DNA of 64,000 nucleotides, from the NCBI RefSeq assembly GCF_035944375.1, contig NZ_DASZBE010000043.1, one strand, 5' to 3'. Positions within the stretch are counted from its first letter, which is position 1, and each line of letters opens with the position of its first letter. The notes under the pieces are model-generated. The model made no database searches and was not told the DNA's origin. It worked only from the letters and a program-made list of their open reading frames with translations. Shown one piece after another: positions 25,555 to 33,271 of this stretch. A program made the translations under genes and the position numbers. This DNA comes from Allobosea sp035944375. GTDB lineage: Bacteria; Pseudomonadota; Alphaproteobacteria; Rhizobiales; Beijerinckiaceae.

Positions 25555-26460
25555 TCAACCCGTTTCCAGTTCCGCCAGCCAGTGCCGCGCGATCGCGTCG
25601 CGTCGGGCGAACCAGACACCGGGCTTCGACGCCGCATGCGCCAGGAAGCGCTCGAGCCCCCCGATCCGTCCCGGCCGGCCGATGATGCGCAGGTGCAGGC
25701 CGACCGACATCATCCGCGGCGCCGTGCCGCCTTCTGCGTAGAGCCGGTCGAAGGCGTCGATGCAGTAGCGCGCGAAATCGTCTCCGAAAACGAAGCCGCC
25801 GCCGCGCTGGAAGCGCATGTCGTTGGTGTCGAAGGCATAGGGCAGCACCAGATGAGGGCCGCCCTCGACATCGACCAGAAACGGAAGGTCATCGTTGTAG
25901 GCGTTGGAATCATAGAGGAAGCCGCCATGCTCGCGCAGCAGCTGGCGGGTGTTGAGCGAGGTCGCCGAGCGCGTGTGCCAGCCGACCGGCGGCGTGCCGG
26001 CGGCCTCCGTGATCGCCGCGACCGCGCGCGCGATCGCCTCGCGCTCCTGCGCCTCGTCCATATGGGCGTGGCGCTCCCAGCGCCAGCCATGCGCGGCGAC
26101 CTCGTGCCCGTCGGAGACCGCCTCCTGCACCAGCCAGGGCGAGAGCGCGACGGCGCGGCCATTGGCGTTCAGCGTCGCCGCCACGCCGTACTGCTTCAGC
26201 AGCGCGCGGATGCGCGGCCAGCCGGCGCGCGGGCCATATTCGAAATGCGATTCCATGCAGAGATCGCGCACGCCGGTGATCTCCTCGACCACCTCGTAGA
26301 CGCTCTCGTTGCGCTCGTCGCCCTGGCCGATCGAGAGCTCCGCGCCCTCCTCGACATTGACCACCACCGAGACGGCGAGCCGCGCGTCGTTCGGCCAGCG
26401 GATCGCGGGTGGGGCGTCGCCATAGCCGCGGAAGTCGCGGTCGCTCACGGGAGAAGCCAT
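25555..26460 (-). CDS. PuuE-like polysaccharide-deacetylase-family protein, paralogue C
   Basis: A 301-residue paralogue: RLAVSVVVNVEEGAELSIGQGD, EYGPRAGWPRIRALL, AHGWRWERH, VGWHTRSATSLNTRQLL, SVGLHLRIIGRPGR. Having two such enzymes next to one importer suggests two related substrates or a heteromeric enzyme. The ATG at 26460 overlaps the stop of the permease upstream by one base (TGATG), so it belongs to the same operon. Confidence 0.87.
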   Translation of the reverse strand: MASPVSDRDFRGYGDAPPAIRWPNDARLAVSVVVNVEEGAELSIGQGDERNESVYEVVEEITGVRDLCMESHFEYGPRAGWPRIRALLKQYGVAATLNANGRAVALSPWLVQEAVSDGHEVAAHGWRWERHAHMDEAQEREAIARAVAAITEAAGTPPVGWHTRSATSLNTRQLLREHGGFLYDSNAYNDDLPFLVDVEGGPHLVLPYAFDTNDMRFQRGGGFVFGDDFARYCIDAFDRLYAEGGTAPRMMSVGLHLRIIGRPGRIGGLERFLAHAASKPGVWFARRDAIARHWLAELETG

Positions 26461-27260
26461 CAGAGGTCGGCCATCCGGCGCAGGCCCACCAGCCGGTCGC
26501 CGATGACGAGCACGGCGGCGGCGAGCAGGATCAGCAGGGCGGAGATCGCCGCGATCGTCGGATCGGGGCTCTCCTCGACATATTGCAGCATCTGGATCGG
26601 CAAGGTCTTGGTCCAGGCGTCGGTGAAGAAGATCGAGATCGGATAATTGTCCATCGACGCCAGGAAAGCGAACATTCCCGACGTCAGGAAGGCCGGGGCG
26701 AGCGACGGCACCAGCACCTTCAGAACCGCCTTCGGATAGGACAGCCCGAGCGTGCGGGCGGCGTCGATCAGCGTGAAGTCGAACAGCGACAGCGCCGCAT
26801 AGACGGTGCGCACCACGTAAGGCAGCGTGATCACGACATGGGCCAGGATCAGGCTCAGCCACACGTCGCGCAGGCCCGCCGCCCGGAAGCTCTCCAGCAT
26901 CGCGATGCCGATGACGAGGCCCGGCAGCATCAGCGGCGAGACCAGGAAGGTGACGATGCCGTCGCGCCCGCGGAACTGGCCGCGCAGCAGCCCGATGGCG
27001 CAGAGCGTGCCGAGCCCAAGCGCGATTGCGGTCGACAGCGCCGCGAGCTGGACCGAGGTCGCGACCACCGGCCAGAGCTCGCGCGAACGGCCGAGCGCCT
27101 GGTACCAGCGCAGCGACCAGCTCGGCGCCGGCAGCGTGAAGACGGCGCTCGATCCGAACGACACCAGCACGGTGACGACCAGCGGCGTCAGCAGGAAGAC
27201 CACCGTGAAGGCGGCCAGCGCCCAGACGACGGACGAGGCGATGCGCTCGATGGCCGTCAC
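26460..27260 (-). CDS. ABC transporter permease (PotC-like), second importer
   Basis: A 266-residue inner-membrane permease with about six helices. The subunit type is shown by the periplasmic segment AVFTLPAPSWSLRWYQAL, the EAA loop DAARTLGLSYPKAVLKVLVPSLAPA and MDNYPISIFFTDAWT. It overlaps the PotB-like gene by four bases (ATGA) and the deacetylase gene by one, so transport and catabolism are coexpressed. Confidence 0.92.
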   Translation of the reverse strand: MTAIERIASSVVWALAAFTVVFLLTPLVVTVLVSFGSSAVFTLPAPSWSLRWYQALGRSRELWPVVATSVQLAALSTAIALGLGTLCAIGLLRGQFRGRDGIVTFLVSPLMLPGLVIGIAMLESFRAAGLRDVWLSLILAHVVITLPYVVRTVYAALSLFDFTLIDAARTLGLSYPKAVLKVLVPSLAPAFLTSGMFAFLASMDNYPISIFFTDAWTKTLPIQMLQYVEESPDPTIAAISALLILLAAAVLVIGDRLVGLRRMADL

Positions 27261-28093
27261 GACGCGCCTCCCAGCCGTTTCGAGAGCGCGGCGCTGCCGA
27301 CCACGACCGCGACCGTCAGCACGAGCAGGACAACCGCCGTCGTCGATCCCAGCTGCTCGTTGCGCATGAACAGGAAGGAGCGCCCGGTCAGCGTCGCCAG
27401 CGTCTGGAAACGGTCACCGATCAGCAGGTTGGGGATAACGTACATGGAGGCCGCCATCGAGAAGACGAAGGCGACGCCGGTGACGATGCCGGGCAGCGAG
27501 AGGGGCAGGGCGACCTTGAAGAAGCGGTAGAGCGGCGAGGCGCCGAGCGTCGCCGCCGCCTCGCCGAGCCGCGGATCGACCAGCTTCAGCACCGAATAGA
27601 TCGGCAGGACCATGAAGGGCACGAAGACATTGGCCGCGCCGATCACGAGGCCGGCCTCGGTGAAGAGCAGGCGCTGCGGCTCGCTCCACAGGCCCAGGCC
27701 CATCATCAGTTGCGAGACCACGCCGTCGCGCCGCAGGACGATCTGCCAGGCGAAGGCCTTGACCACGACGCCGACCGAGAGCGGCAGGATGATCGCCACC
27801 AGGATCAGCGCCTGTGTCGCGCCGCGCGCCCGCGACAGGGCCAGCGCGGTGGGATAGCCGATCAGCAGACACAGCAGCGTCACCAGCACAGCGATGCGCA
27901 GCGTGTTGCCGATCACGGTCCAGCTGAAGGGATCGGACAGGAAGGCCGCGAAGGGGGCGAGCGATGGGGTGCCGCCGCTGAGCACGCTGCGGCCGAGCAG
28001 CATCATCAGCGGCACGCCATAGATGATGGCGAGATAGAGCACCGCCGGCAGCGCCAGCAGCAGCACCGGGTCGAGACGTCGCGACGTGCTCAT
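27257..28093 (-). CDS. ABC transporter permease (PotB-like), second importer
   Basis: A 278-residue inner-membrane permease. After a short cytoplasmic start (MSTSRRLDPVLLLALPAVLYLA) come the PotB-type KAFAWQIVLRRDGVVSQLMMGLGL segment and the EAA loop GEAAATLGASPLYRFFKVALPLSLPG. It overlaps the ATPase gene upstream by four bases (ATGA), consistent with one tightly coupled operon. Confidence 0.92.
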   Translation of the reverse strand: MSTSRRLDPVLLLALPAVLYLAIIYGVPLMMLLGRSVLSGGTPSLAPFAAFLSDPFSWTVIGNTLRIAVLVTLLCLLIGYPTALALSRARGATQALILVAIILPLSVGVVVKAFAWQIVLRRDGVVSQLMMGLGLWSEPQRLLFTEAGLVIGAANVFVPFMVLPIYSVLKLVDPRLGEAAATLGASPLYRFFKVALPLSLPGIVTGVAFVFSMAASMYVIPNLLIGDRFQTLATLTGRSFLFMRNEQLGSTTAVVLLVLTVAVVVGSAALSKRLGGAS

Positions 28094-29160
28094 GCTGCTT
28101 CCGCCGGCGCGGGGTAGACCAGCGTGTCGTCGATCGCCCAGGACATCTTCAGCGACGTGCCGGGACCCGCCGCAGCCGGCAGGGACGGCGTCTCGACCAG
28201 GATCTGCCCGTCGGGCGGGGCCTGAAAATGCAGCTGCACCCGTGCGCCCTGGAAGGCGGCGTCCGCGAGGGGTGCCTCGATCCGGTTCGCGCCGCCATGG
28301 TCGAGCGTGATGCGCTCGGGCCGCACGCCCAGCAGGACCGGGCTGCCGGGCAGGAAGTGGCCCGGGCCGCGCAGCGGGCCGGCCTGCGTCGCCACCGTGA
28401 CGATGCCGTCGGTGGAGTCGGTGACGGTGCCGGCAAGCCGCGTCGAGAGGCCGACGAAGCCGAGCGCGAAGGGCGTCGCCGGCTTGGCATAGATCGCGGC
28501 CGGCGTATCCAGCTGCTCGATCCGGCCGCGATGCATCACCGCGATCCGGTCCGACATCGTCAGCGCCTCGTCCTGATCATGCGTGACGAAGATCGCGGTG
28601 GTGCCGACCTCGCGTAGCAGACGCTTCAGGTCGATCTGCATCGTCTCGCGCAGCTTGCGGTCGAGCGCCGAGAAGGGCTCGTCGAGCAGCAAGAGCTTCG
28701 GCCCGACGACGAGCGCACGCGCGACCGCCACGCGCTGCTGCTGGCCGCCCGAGAGCGCCTTGATCGAGCGCTCGGCATAGGCGCCCATCTGCACGAGATC
28801 GAGAAAGCGCCTCACCGCCGGCGCGATCTCGCCCGAGGGCGCGCCGCGCGCCCGCAAGCCGAAGGCGACGTTCTCTGCCACACTGAGATGCGGAAACAGC
28901 GCATAGCTCTGGAACACGACGCTGACGTCGCGCCGGTGCGGCGGCAGCATCGTGATATCCTGCCCGTCGAGCGCGACGCGGCCCTGGTCGGGCCGCATCA
29001 GCCCGGCCACGATCCGCAGCAGCGTGGTCTTGCCGCAGCCCGAGGGACCCAGCAGCGAGACGAACTCGCCGCGGGCCATCGCCAGATCGACGCCGTCGAG
29101 GACGGTGGCGGCGCCGAAGGTCTTGGCCGCTCCCGCGACGGACAGGAAACCCTGGCTCAT
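28090..29160 (-). CDS. POT-type ABC transporter ATPase, second importer
   Basis: A 356-residue ATPase. Walker A GPSGCGKT, Q-loop FQSYALFPHLSVAENVAFGL, signature LSGGQQQR, Walker B LLLLDEPFSALD, and switch FVTHDQDEA are intact, followed by a TOBE-like domain (GVRPERITLDHGG). The start is at 29160, right after the binding-protein stop at 29163; the frame runs further upstream but only antiparallel to the binding-protein gene. It resembles the ATPase at 16.05 kb in plan but clearly differs in sequence, so it is a separate transporter. Confidence 0.93.
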   Translation of the reverse strand: MSQGFLSVAGAAKTFGAATVLDGVDLAMARGEFVSLLGPSGCGKTTLLRIVAGLMRPDQGRVALDGQDITMLPPHRRDVSVVFQSYALFPHLSVAENVAFGLRARGAPSGEIAPAVRRFLDLVQMGAYAERSIKALSGGQQQRVAVARALVVGPKLLLLDEPFSALDRKLRETMQIDLKRLLREVGTTAIFVTHDQDEALTMSDRIAVMHRGRIEQLDTPAAIYAKPATPFALGFVGLSTRLAGTVTDSTDGIVTVATQAGPLRGPGHFLPGSPVLLGVRPERITLDHGGANRIEAPLADAAFQGARVQLHFQAPPDGQILVETPSLPAAAGPGTSLKMSWAIDDTLVYPAPAEAA

Positions 29161-29162
29161 GC

Positions 29163-30212
29163 TCAGATCGCCATCTCGCGATCCCAGCGCTTGATCCAGT
29201 CGCCGCGCTGGGCCGCGACATTGGCCCAGTCGATCTGGTGGATCTTCACATCGGCGCCCAGCCCCGCCGGCTTCGGCACCGCCTTGTTGGTGCCGATCGA
29301 GAAGGTCGGCCCGGCCAGCCGGTTCTGCAGCTCGGCGCCGAGCAACTCGTTGACATAGGCGAAGGCGAGCTCCTGCTGCGGCGCGCCCTTCACCACCGCG
29401 ATGCCAGACGGCATGGCGAAGACGCCTTCCTTCGGCGCGGCGAGATCGATCGGCGCGCCGGCCGCCTTGCGCTCCAGCGCGTAGGACGACATCGCCGGCC
29501 CGATCATCCAGGCCTCGCCCTGCTCGAGCAGATTGAAGGCCTGCGGCTGCTGCGTGTAGATCGTCAGCAGGTTCGGCTTCAGCGAGGCGAGCTTCTTGAA
29601 GCCGGCATCGGTGTCCTTCTGGACGCTCTCCATCGTGCCCCCCGCGAGCAGGCCGGCGACGAAGAGCGAGGGCAGGCCTTCCGTGTTCTGCAGCGAGGGG
29701 ATGACGATGCGGCCCTTGTATTTCGGGTCGAACATCTCGGCCCAGGAGGAGGGCGGGGTCTTCATCGCGGTCTTGCTGTAGGCGACGCCGAGCCAGGGCT
29801 GCAGGTAATTGGCCCACATCCCGTCCATATGCGTCGAGCCCGGCAGGAGATCGGCCATGTTCGGCGCCTTGGCTGCCGTCAGCGGCTCCAGAAGCCCCTC
29901 CTTGACCGCCAGGATCATGACCGGATCGTCCATCTGGACGACGGACATGTAGGGCTTGTCCTTGTTCTTCTGCATCTTCTCGAGGTTCACCAGCGAGCGC
30001 GTGCCCTCGAAGATCACCTTGCAGCCGTATTTCTTCTCGAACATCGGCACGACCGTCTGCTCGACCCAGGGCTTATGCCCGGCCGCGCCGCCGACGACGA
30101 GTTCCTTCGTCTGGGCCCGCAACACGGACGGGGCGGCGATCAGTGCCGTGGCGCCCAAGCCCGCCTTGAGGAGCGTGCGGCGGTTCGGCGTGCCTGCGAA
30201 CGGCTTATCCAT
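29163..30212 (-). CDS. ABC transporter substrate-binding protein, Tat-exported, second importer
   Basis: A 349-residue periplasmic binding protein. The twin-arginine signal is NRRTLLKAGLGATALIAAPS, cleaved near VLRAQT. The mature part has PotD/iron-type features: FEKKYGCKVIFEG, VAYSKTAMKTPPSSWAEMFDPKYKGRI and GEAWMIGPAMSSY. It heads the operon that continues with ATPase, two permeases, two deacetylases and the racemase homologue. Its promoter region is shared with the divergent GntR gene. Confidence 0.92.
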   Translation of the reverse strand: MDKPFAGTPNRRTLLKAGLGATALIAAPSVLRAQTKELVVGGAAGHKPWVEQTVVPMFEKKYGCKVIFEGTRSLVNLEKMQKNKDKPYMSVVQMDDPVMILAVKEGLLEPLTAAKAPNMADLLPGSTHMDGMWANYLQPWLGVAYSKTAMKTPPSSWAEMFDPKYKGRIVIPSLQNTEGLPSLFVAGLLAGGTMESVQKDTDAGFKKLASLKPNLLTIYTQQPQAFNLLEQGEAWMIGPAMSSYALERKAAGAPIDLAAPKEGVFAMPSGIAVVKGAPQQELAFAYVNELLGAELQNRLAGPTFSIGTNKAVPKPAGLGADVKIHQIDWANVAAQRGDWIKRWDREMAI

Positions 30213-30516
30213 GGTCGGACCTCTCGAATTCGGCGCGCTCCCCTTCGGCGCGGACGGGAACAGGTGTCAGCAACCGGCGTGCCAGCACGAAACCCAAGAG
30301 TAGATCTCAGCGAAAGAAACTATAAAACAATGATTTAGAACGAATTTCGGATTCCGTTTCTCGATCGAGCCCAGTGCTGAGCGAAGAGGCTCGGGCGTCA
30401 AATTTGTGCACAATCGCCATCTGAATGTGCATAAAAATTGGCCCCATCGGTGCTAGGATCGAACTCCGGCACGGCCGCCTCCGGCTGATCCGGCTTTGCT
30501 GTCGAGACGGGTGTGC
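30213..30516. promoter_or_regulatory. Divergent control region between the second importer operon and the GntR gene
   Basis: About 300 bases without a gene. Part of it (30300-30440) is clearly AT-richer than its surroundings, which fits promoter DNA. It contains the tandem TGTGCA operator-like site near the GntR side. Confidence 0.55.
30404..30431. promoter_or_regulatory. Tandem TGTGCA operator-like site
   Basis: TTGTGCACAA (30404-30413) is a perfect 10-bp palindrome. A second TGTGCA lies at 30426-30431, exactly 21 bases after the first (30405-30410), two helical turns. The pair lies about 90 bases before the GntR start, so it is a likely binding site for that regulator. Confidence 0.5.
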
Positions 30517-31257
30517 ATGAACGAAGCGGCGATCCACACGATCCTCTCGCGCCTGCTGTTGGGGGGCTCGCTGCCGGGCGGCACCAAGCTCGGGGAGCAT
30601 CGACTCGCGGAGATCTTCGGAGTCAGCCGGGAGCGCATCCGCAAGGTGCTGCACCGGCTCGGCCATGAGCGGCTGCTCGAGATCGTCAAGAACCGCGGCG
30701 CCTTCACCATCGAGCCGGATTTGCGCGAGGGCAGGGTCGTCTACGAGGCCCGCCGCATCCTGGAGAGCGGCATGGTCGCCCATCTCGCCGACCATCTGAC
30801 CGAGGCACAGATCGCGCGGCTGCGCGAGCATGTCGACGCGGAGGCCGACGCCCTGCGTCGCGGCGACCAGCCGACCTGGCTGAAGCTCTCGGCCCAGTTC
30901 CATTTCCTGCTGGCGGAGATGATCGGCAACCCGATCGTTCAGCGCCAGGCTCATGAGCTGATCGGCCGGACGATCATGCTGGTGAAGCGCTACGAGACGA
31001 CGCTGGGCTCGGCCTGCGGCTGCGAGGAGCACCGGCTGATCTTCAAGGCGCTGGCGGGTCGCGAGCGCGGCAGGGCGGTCAAGGCGATGAGCAGCCATCT
31101 CTCGCTGGTCGAGACGCGGCTGCGCCCGATCGTCTGCGACGACGCCGGTCCCTCGCTGGAGGCTTTGCTGGAGGAGGCCATCGCCGCCTTCCGGGCGGAG
31201 CGGGGCGAAGGGGCGAGCCCGCGCCATGAGGCGCCGGCAGCGCCGACCCCGCGCTGA
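30517..31257 (+). CDS. GntR-family regulator, FadR/FCD subfamily
   Basis: A 246-residue regulator. The N-terminal winged helix includes GGSLPGGTKLGEHRLAEIFGVSRERIRKVLHRLGHERLLEI. The C-terminal helical FCD domain has EARRILESGMVAHLADHL and the usual metal-binding residues (QFHFLLAEM and later CCEEHRLIFKAL-like CGCEEHRLIF). FCD proteins sense small organic acids or related metabolites. ATG 30517 is used because family homology begins there. Its divergence from the importer operon makes it the likely controller of that operon. Confidence 0.9.
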   Translation: MNEAAIHTILSRLLLGGSLPGGTKLGEHRLAEIFGVSRERIRKVLHRLGHERLLEIVKNRGAFTIEPDLREGRVVYEARRILESGMVAHLADHLTEAQIARLREHVDAEADALRRGDQPTWLKLSAQFHFLLAEMIGNPIVQRQAHELIGRTIMLVKRYETTLGSACGCEEHRLIFKALAGRERGRAVKAMSSHLSLVETRLRPIVCDDAGPSLEALLEEAIAAFRAERGEGASPRHEAPAAPTPR

Positions 31258-31375
31258 GCGCGCAGTCATGATGCGTTCCGTGCGCCGCGGGCGCGATTGC
31301 GCGGCCGGGCGGCGCGACTATCTCCCAGTCGATCCGGCGCCCATCAGCGGTGCCGTCCCCATCCCGGAGCCCGCC

Positions 31376-32080
31376 ATGGCAGACCTCTCCGCCTTCAAGA
31401 TCACGCAGCGCTGGCCCGCCCAGCATCCCGACCGCATCCAGCTCTATTCGCTGCCGACGCCCAACGGGGTGAAGGTCTCGATCGCTCTGGAGGAACTCGG
31501 CCTTCCCTACGAGCCGCACACCATCAACATCGGCCAGAACGATACCTGGGGGCCGGAATTCCTGTCGCTGAACCCCAACGGTAAGATCCCGGCGATCATC
31601 GACCCCGACGGTCCGGGCGGAAAGCCCTTCGGCTTATGGGAATCGGGCGCGATCCTGATCTATCTGGCCGAGAAGACCGGCAAGCTGCTGCCCACCGATC
31701 CCGCCGCCCGCTATGAGACGATCCAGTGGGTGATGTTCCAGATGGCTGCCGTCGGCCCGATGTTCGGCCAGCTCGGCTTCTTCCACAAATTCGCCGGCAA
31801 GGACTACGAGGACAAGCGCCCGCGCGACCGCTACGCCAATGAGAGCAAGCGCCTGCTGGGGGTGCTGGAGGACCGGCTGACGGGCCGCGACTGGATCATG
31901 GGGGCCGACTACACCATCGCCGACATCGCGCTGCTCGGCTGGGTGCGCAACCTCGTCGGCTTCTATGGCGCCGGCGAACTGGTCGATTACGCCAGCCTGA
32001 AGGCCGTGCCGGCCTGGCTCGAGCGCGGCCTGGCGCGGCCGGCCGTCCAGCGCGGGCTCGAAATTCCCAAGCGGCCCTGA
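31376..32080 (+). CDS. Nu-class glutathione S-transferase (YfcG/YghU-like)
   Basis: A 234-residue GST-fold protein. The N-terminal thioredoxin domain has TPNGVKVSIALEELGLPYEPHTINI, the T-P-N segment typical of Nu-class enzymes, plus LNPNGKIPAIIDPDGPGG and WESGAILIYLAEKTG, which binds glutathione. The C-terminal helical domain starts near residue 95. Relatives act as disulfide-bond oxidoreductases with glutathione rather than classical conjugating enzymes. It follows the GntR gene by about 120 bases; no functional link is evident. Confidence 0.9.
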   Translation: MADLSAFKITQRWPAQHPDRIQLYSLPTPNGVKVSIALEELGLPYEPHTINIGQNDTWGPEFLSLNPNGKIPAIIDPDGPGGKPFGLWESGAILIYLAEKTGKLLPTDPAARYETIQWVMFQMAAVGPMFGQLGFFHKFAGKDYEDKRPRDRYANESKRLLGVLEDRLTGRDWIMGADYTIADIALLGWVRNLVGFYGAGELVDYASLKAVPAWLERGLARPAVQRGLEIPKRP

Positions 32081-32086
32081 TCCCGT

Positions 32087-32668
32087 TCAGCCGATGAGAG
32101 GCTCCTGCGGTGGCACCGTCGCCACCGCATGGGTCGCAATGCCCGCCTGGGCCAGCGCGCTCCGGCCGCCGAGCCCTTCGATCTCGAAGGCGAACAGCGC
32201 CTGGTCGCAATGCGCCCCGAGGTCGCGCAGCAATCCCGCCGCGGCGAGCGCCGTCGCGCCGCTGAGCAGGCAATCGTCGATGAGGGCGATGCGCCGGTCG
32301 GAAATCTTCAGGCCTTTCGTGAGGGCCAGCCCATGCCCGATGTCGTGGCTGGCGACGACGGTGCGGACGATGTCGGTCCGCAGCGAGCCCACCTTCCTGA
32401 TGTGAATGAAGCCGAGGCCGCGCGCGCTGGCGACCGCCCCCGCAAGCGCCGCGCCCCCCAGATCGATGGCGGCGACGATGGTGACGTCATCGCGGAGCGC
32501 ACTGACCAGCGCGGCCACGGCGCGCTGGATGACCGCCGCGTCCTCCGCCACGGTGTTGATGTCGGGGAAGTCGATGCCGGGGCGCGGATGAGCCTTCCAG
32601 CGCCGATGGGGCAGCCCTGTTCCAGATGCCTGGGGATCCGTGCTATCCGCAAAATCGAGCGTCGCCAT
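32087..32668 (-). CDS. Adenine-phosphoribosyltransferase-like protein
   Basis: A 193-residue type I phosphoribosyltransferase. The N-terminal HPRPGIDFPDI matches the APRT PKPGIxFxDI segment and IALIDDCLLSGATALAA is the PRPP-binding loop (usual VDDxLATGGT). Ala-Thr in the loop and the weak flexible-loop region make true adenine activity uncertain. ATG 32668 is supported by GAGGAGA six bases upstream. It converges with the GST gene and diverges from the YffB-like gene; it may be a salvage enzyme or a diverged paralogue. Confidence 0.8.
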   Translation of the reverse strand: MATLDFADSTDPQASGTGLPHRRWKAHPRPGIDFPDINTVAEDAAVIQRAVAALVSALRDDVTIVAAIDLGGAALAGAVASARGLGFIHIRKVGSLRTDIVRTVVASHDIGHGLALTKGLKISDRRIALIDDCLLSGATALAAAGLLRDLGAHCDQALFAFEIEGLGGRSALAQAGIATHAVATVPPQEPLIG

Positions 32669-32757
32669 GCAAAATCTCCTCGATTCCGGGAGCCGTTGCC
32701 GGGCGAAGGCGCGGTTCCGGCCGTCTGGCCGACGAATCCTCACCCATCGGGGCTGGC

Positions 32758-33108
32758 ATGATCACCATCTACGGCATCAAGAATTGCGACACGATGAAGA
32801 AGGCGCGCGCCTGGCTCGACGGGCATGGCGTCGCGCATGCCTTCCATGACTACAAGGCGAGCGGCATCGACCGGGCCTCGCTCGCGCGCTGGGTCGACGA
32901 GCATGGCTGGGAGACGGTGCTGAATCGGGCCGGCACGACCTTCCGCGCCCTGCCGGAAGCAGACAGACAGGGCCTCGACGCCGACCGGGCGATGGCGCTG
33001 ATGCTGGCCCAGCCCTCGATGATCAAGCGCCCAGTGCTCGATCTCGGGGGACGGACGATCGTCGGCTTCAAGCCGGAGATTTATGCGGCGGCGCTGGCGA
33101 AGGCCTGA
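32758..33108 (+). CDS. ArsC/Spx-family reductase, YffB-like
   Basis: A 116-residue thioredoxin-fold protein: MITIYGIKNCDTMKKARAWLDGHGVAHAFHDYKASGI with the family's active cysteine in NCDTMKKA, then SMIKRPVLDL (cis-Pro region) and GGRTIVGFKPEIY. YffB-type proteins differ from arsenate reductases and their cellular role is not settled, so an arsenic function should not be assumed. No arsenic genes are nearby. Confidence 0.87.
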   Translation: MITIYGIKNCDTMKKARAWLDGHGVAHAFHDYKASGIDRASLARWVDEHGWETVLNRAGTTFRALPEADRQGLDADRAMALMLAQPSMIKRPVLDLGGRTIVGFKPEIYAAALAKA

Positions 33109-33218
33109 GGCCACAAGGCGTCAGTCTCGGGCCTCAAAGCGGACCTGGGAAGCTCCGGATGAGCGGCGCTGGTGCTGGCTGCCGTTCGAGATACCAACGT
33201 CAAGCCTGAGCATGACGG

Positions 33219-33246
33219 TTGAGCCGTGACCGCTCTTCCCTAAAAT
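33219..33246 (+). promoter_or_regulatory. Candidate sigma-70 promoter for tgt
   Basis: TTGAGC (33219-33224) and TAAAAT (33241-33246) are separated by 16 bases, close to the housekeeping consensus. The tgt start at 33272 lies 25 bases downstream of the -10 box. Confidence 0.5.
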
Positions 33247-33271
33247 CCCGCGCTGCTCTACCTCGCGACCC

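Noticed and set aside
29161..29817. N-terminal extension of the second ATPase frame.
   Set aside because: It runs in another frame through the binding-protein gene; homology begins at 29160.
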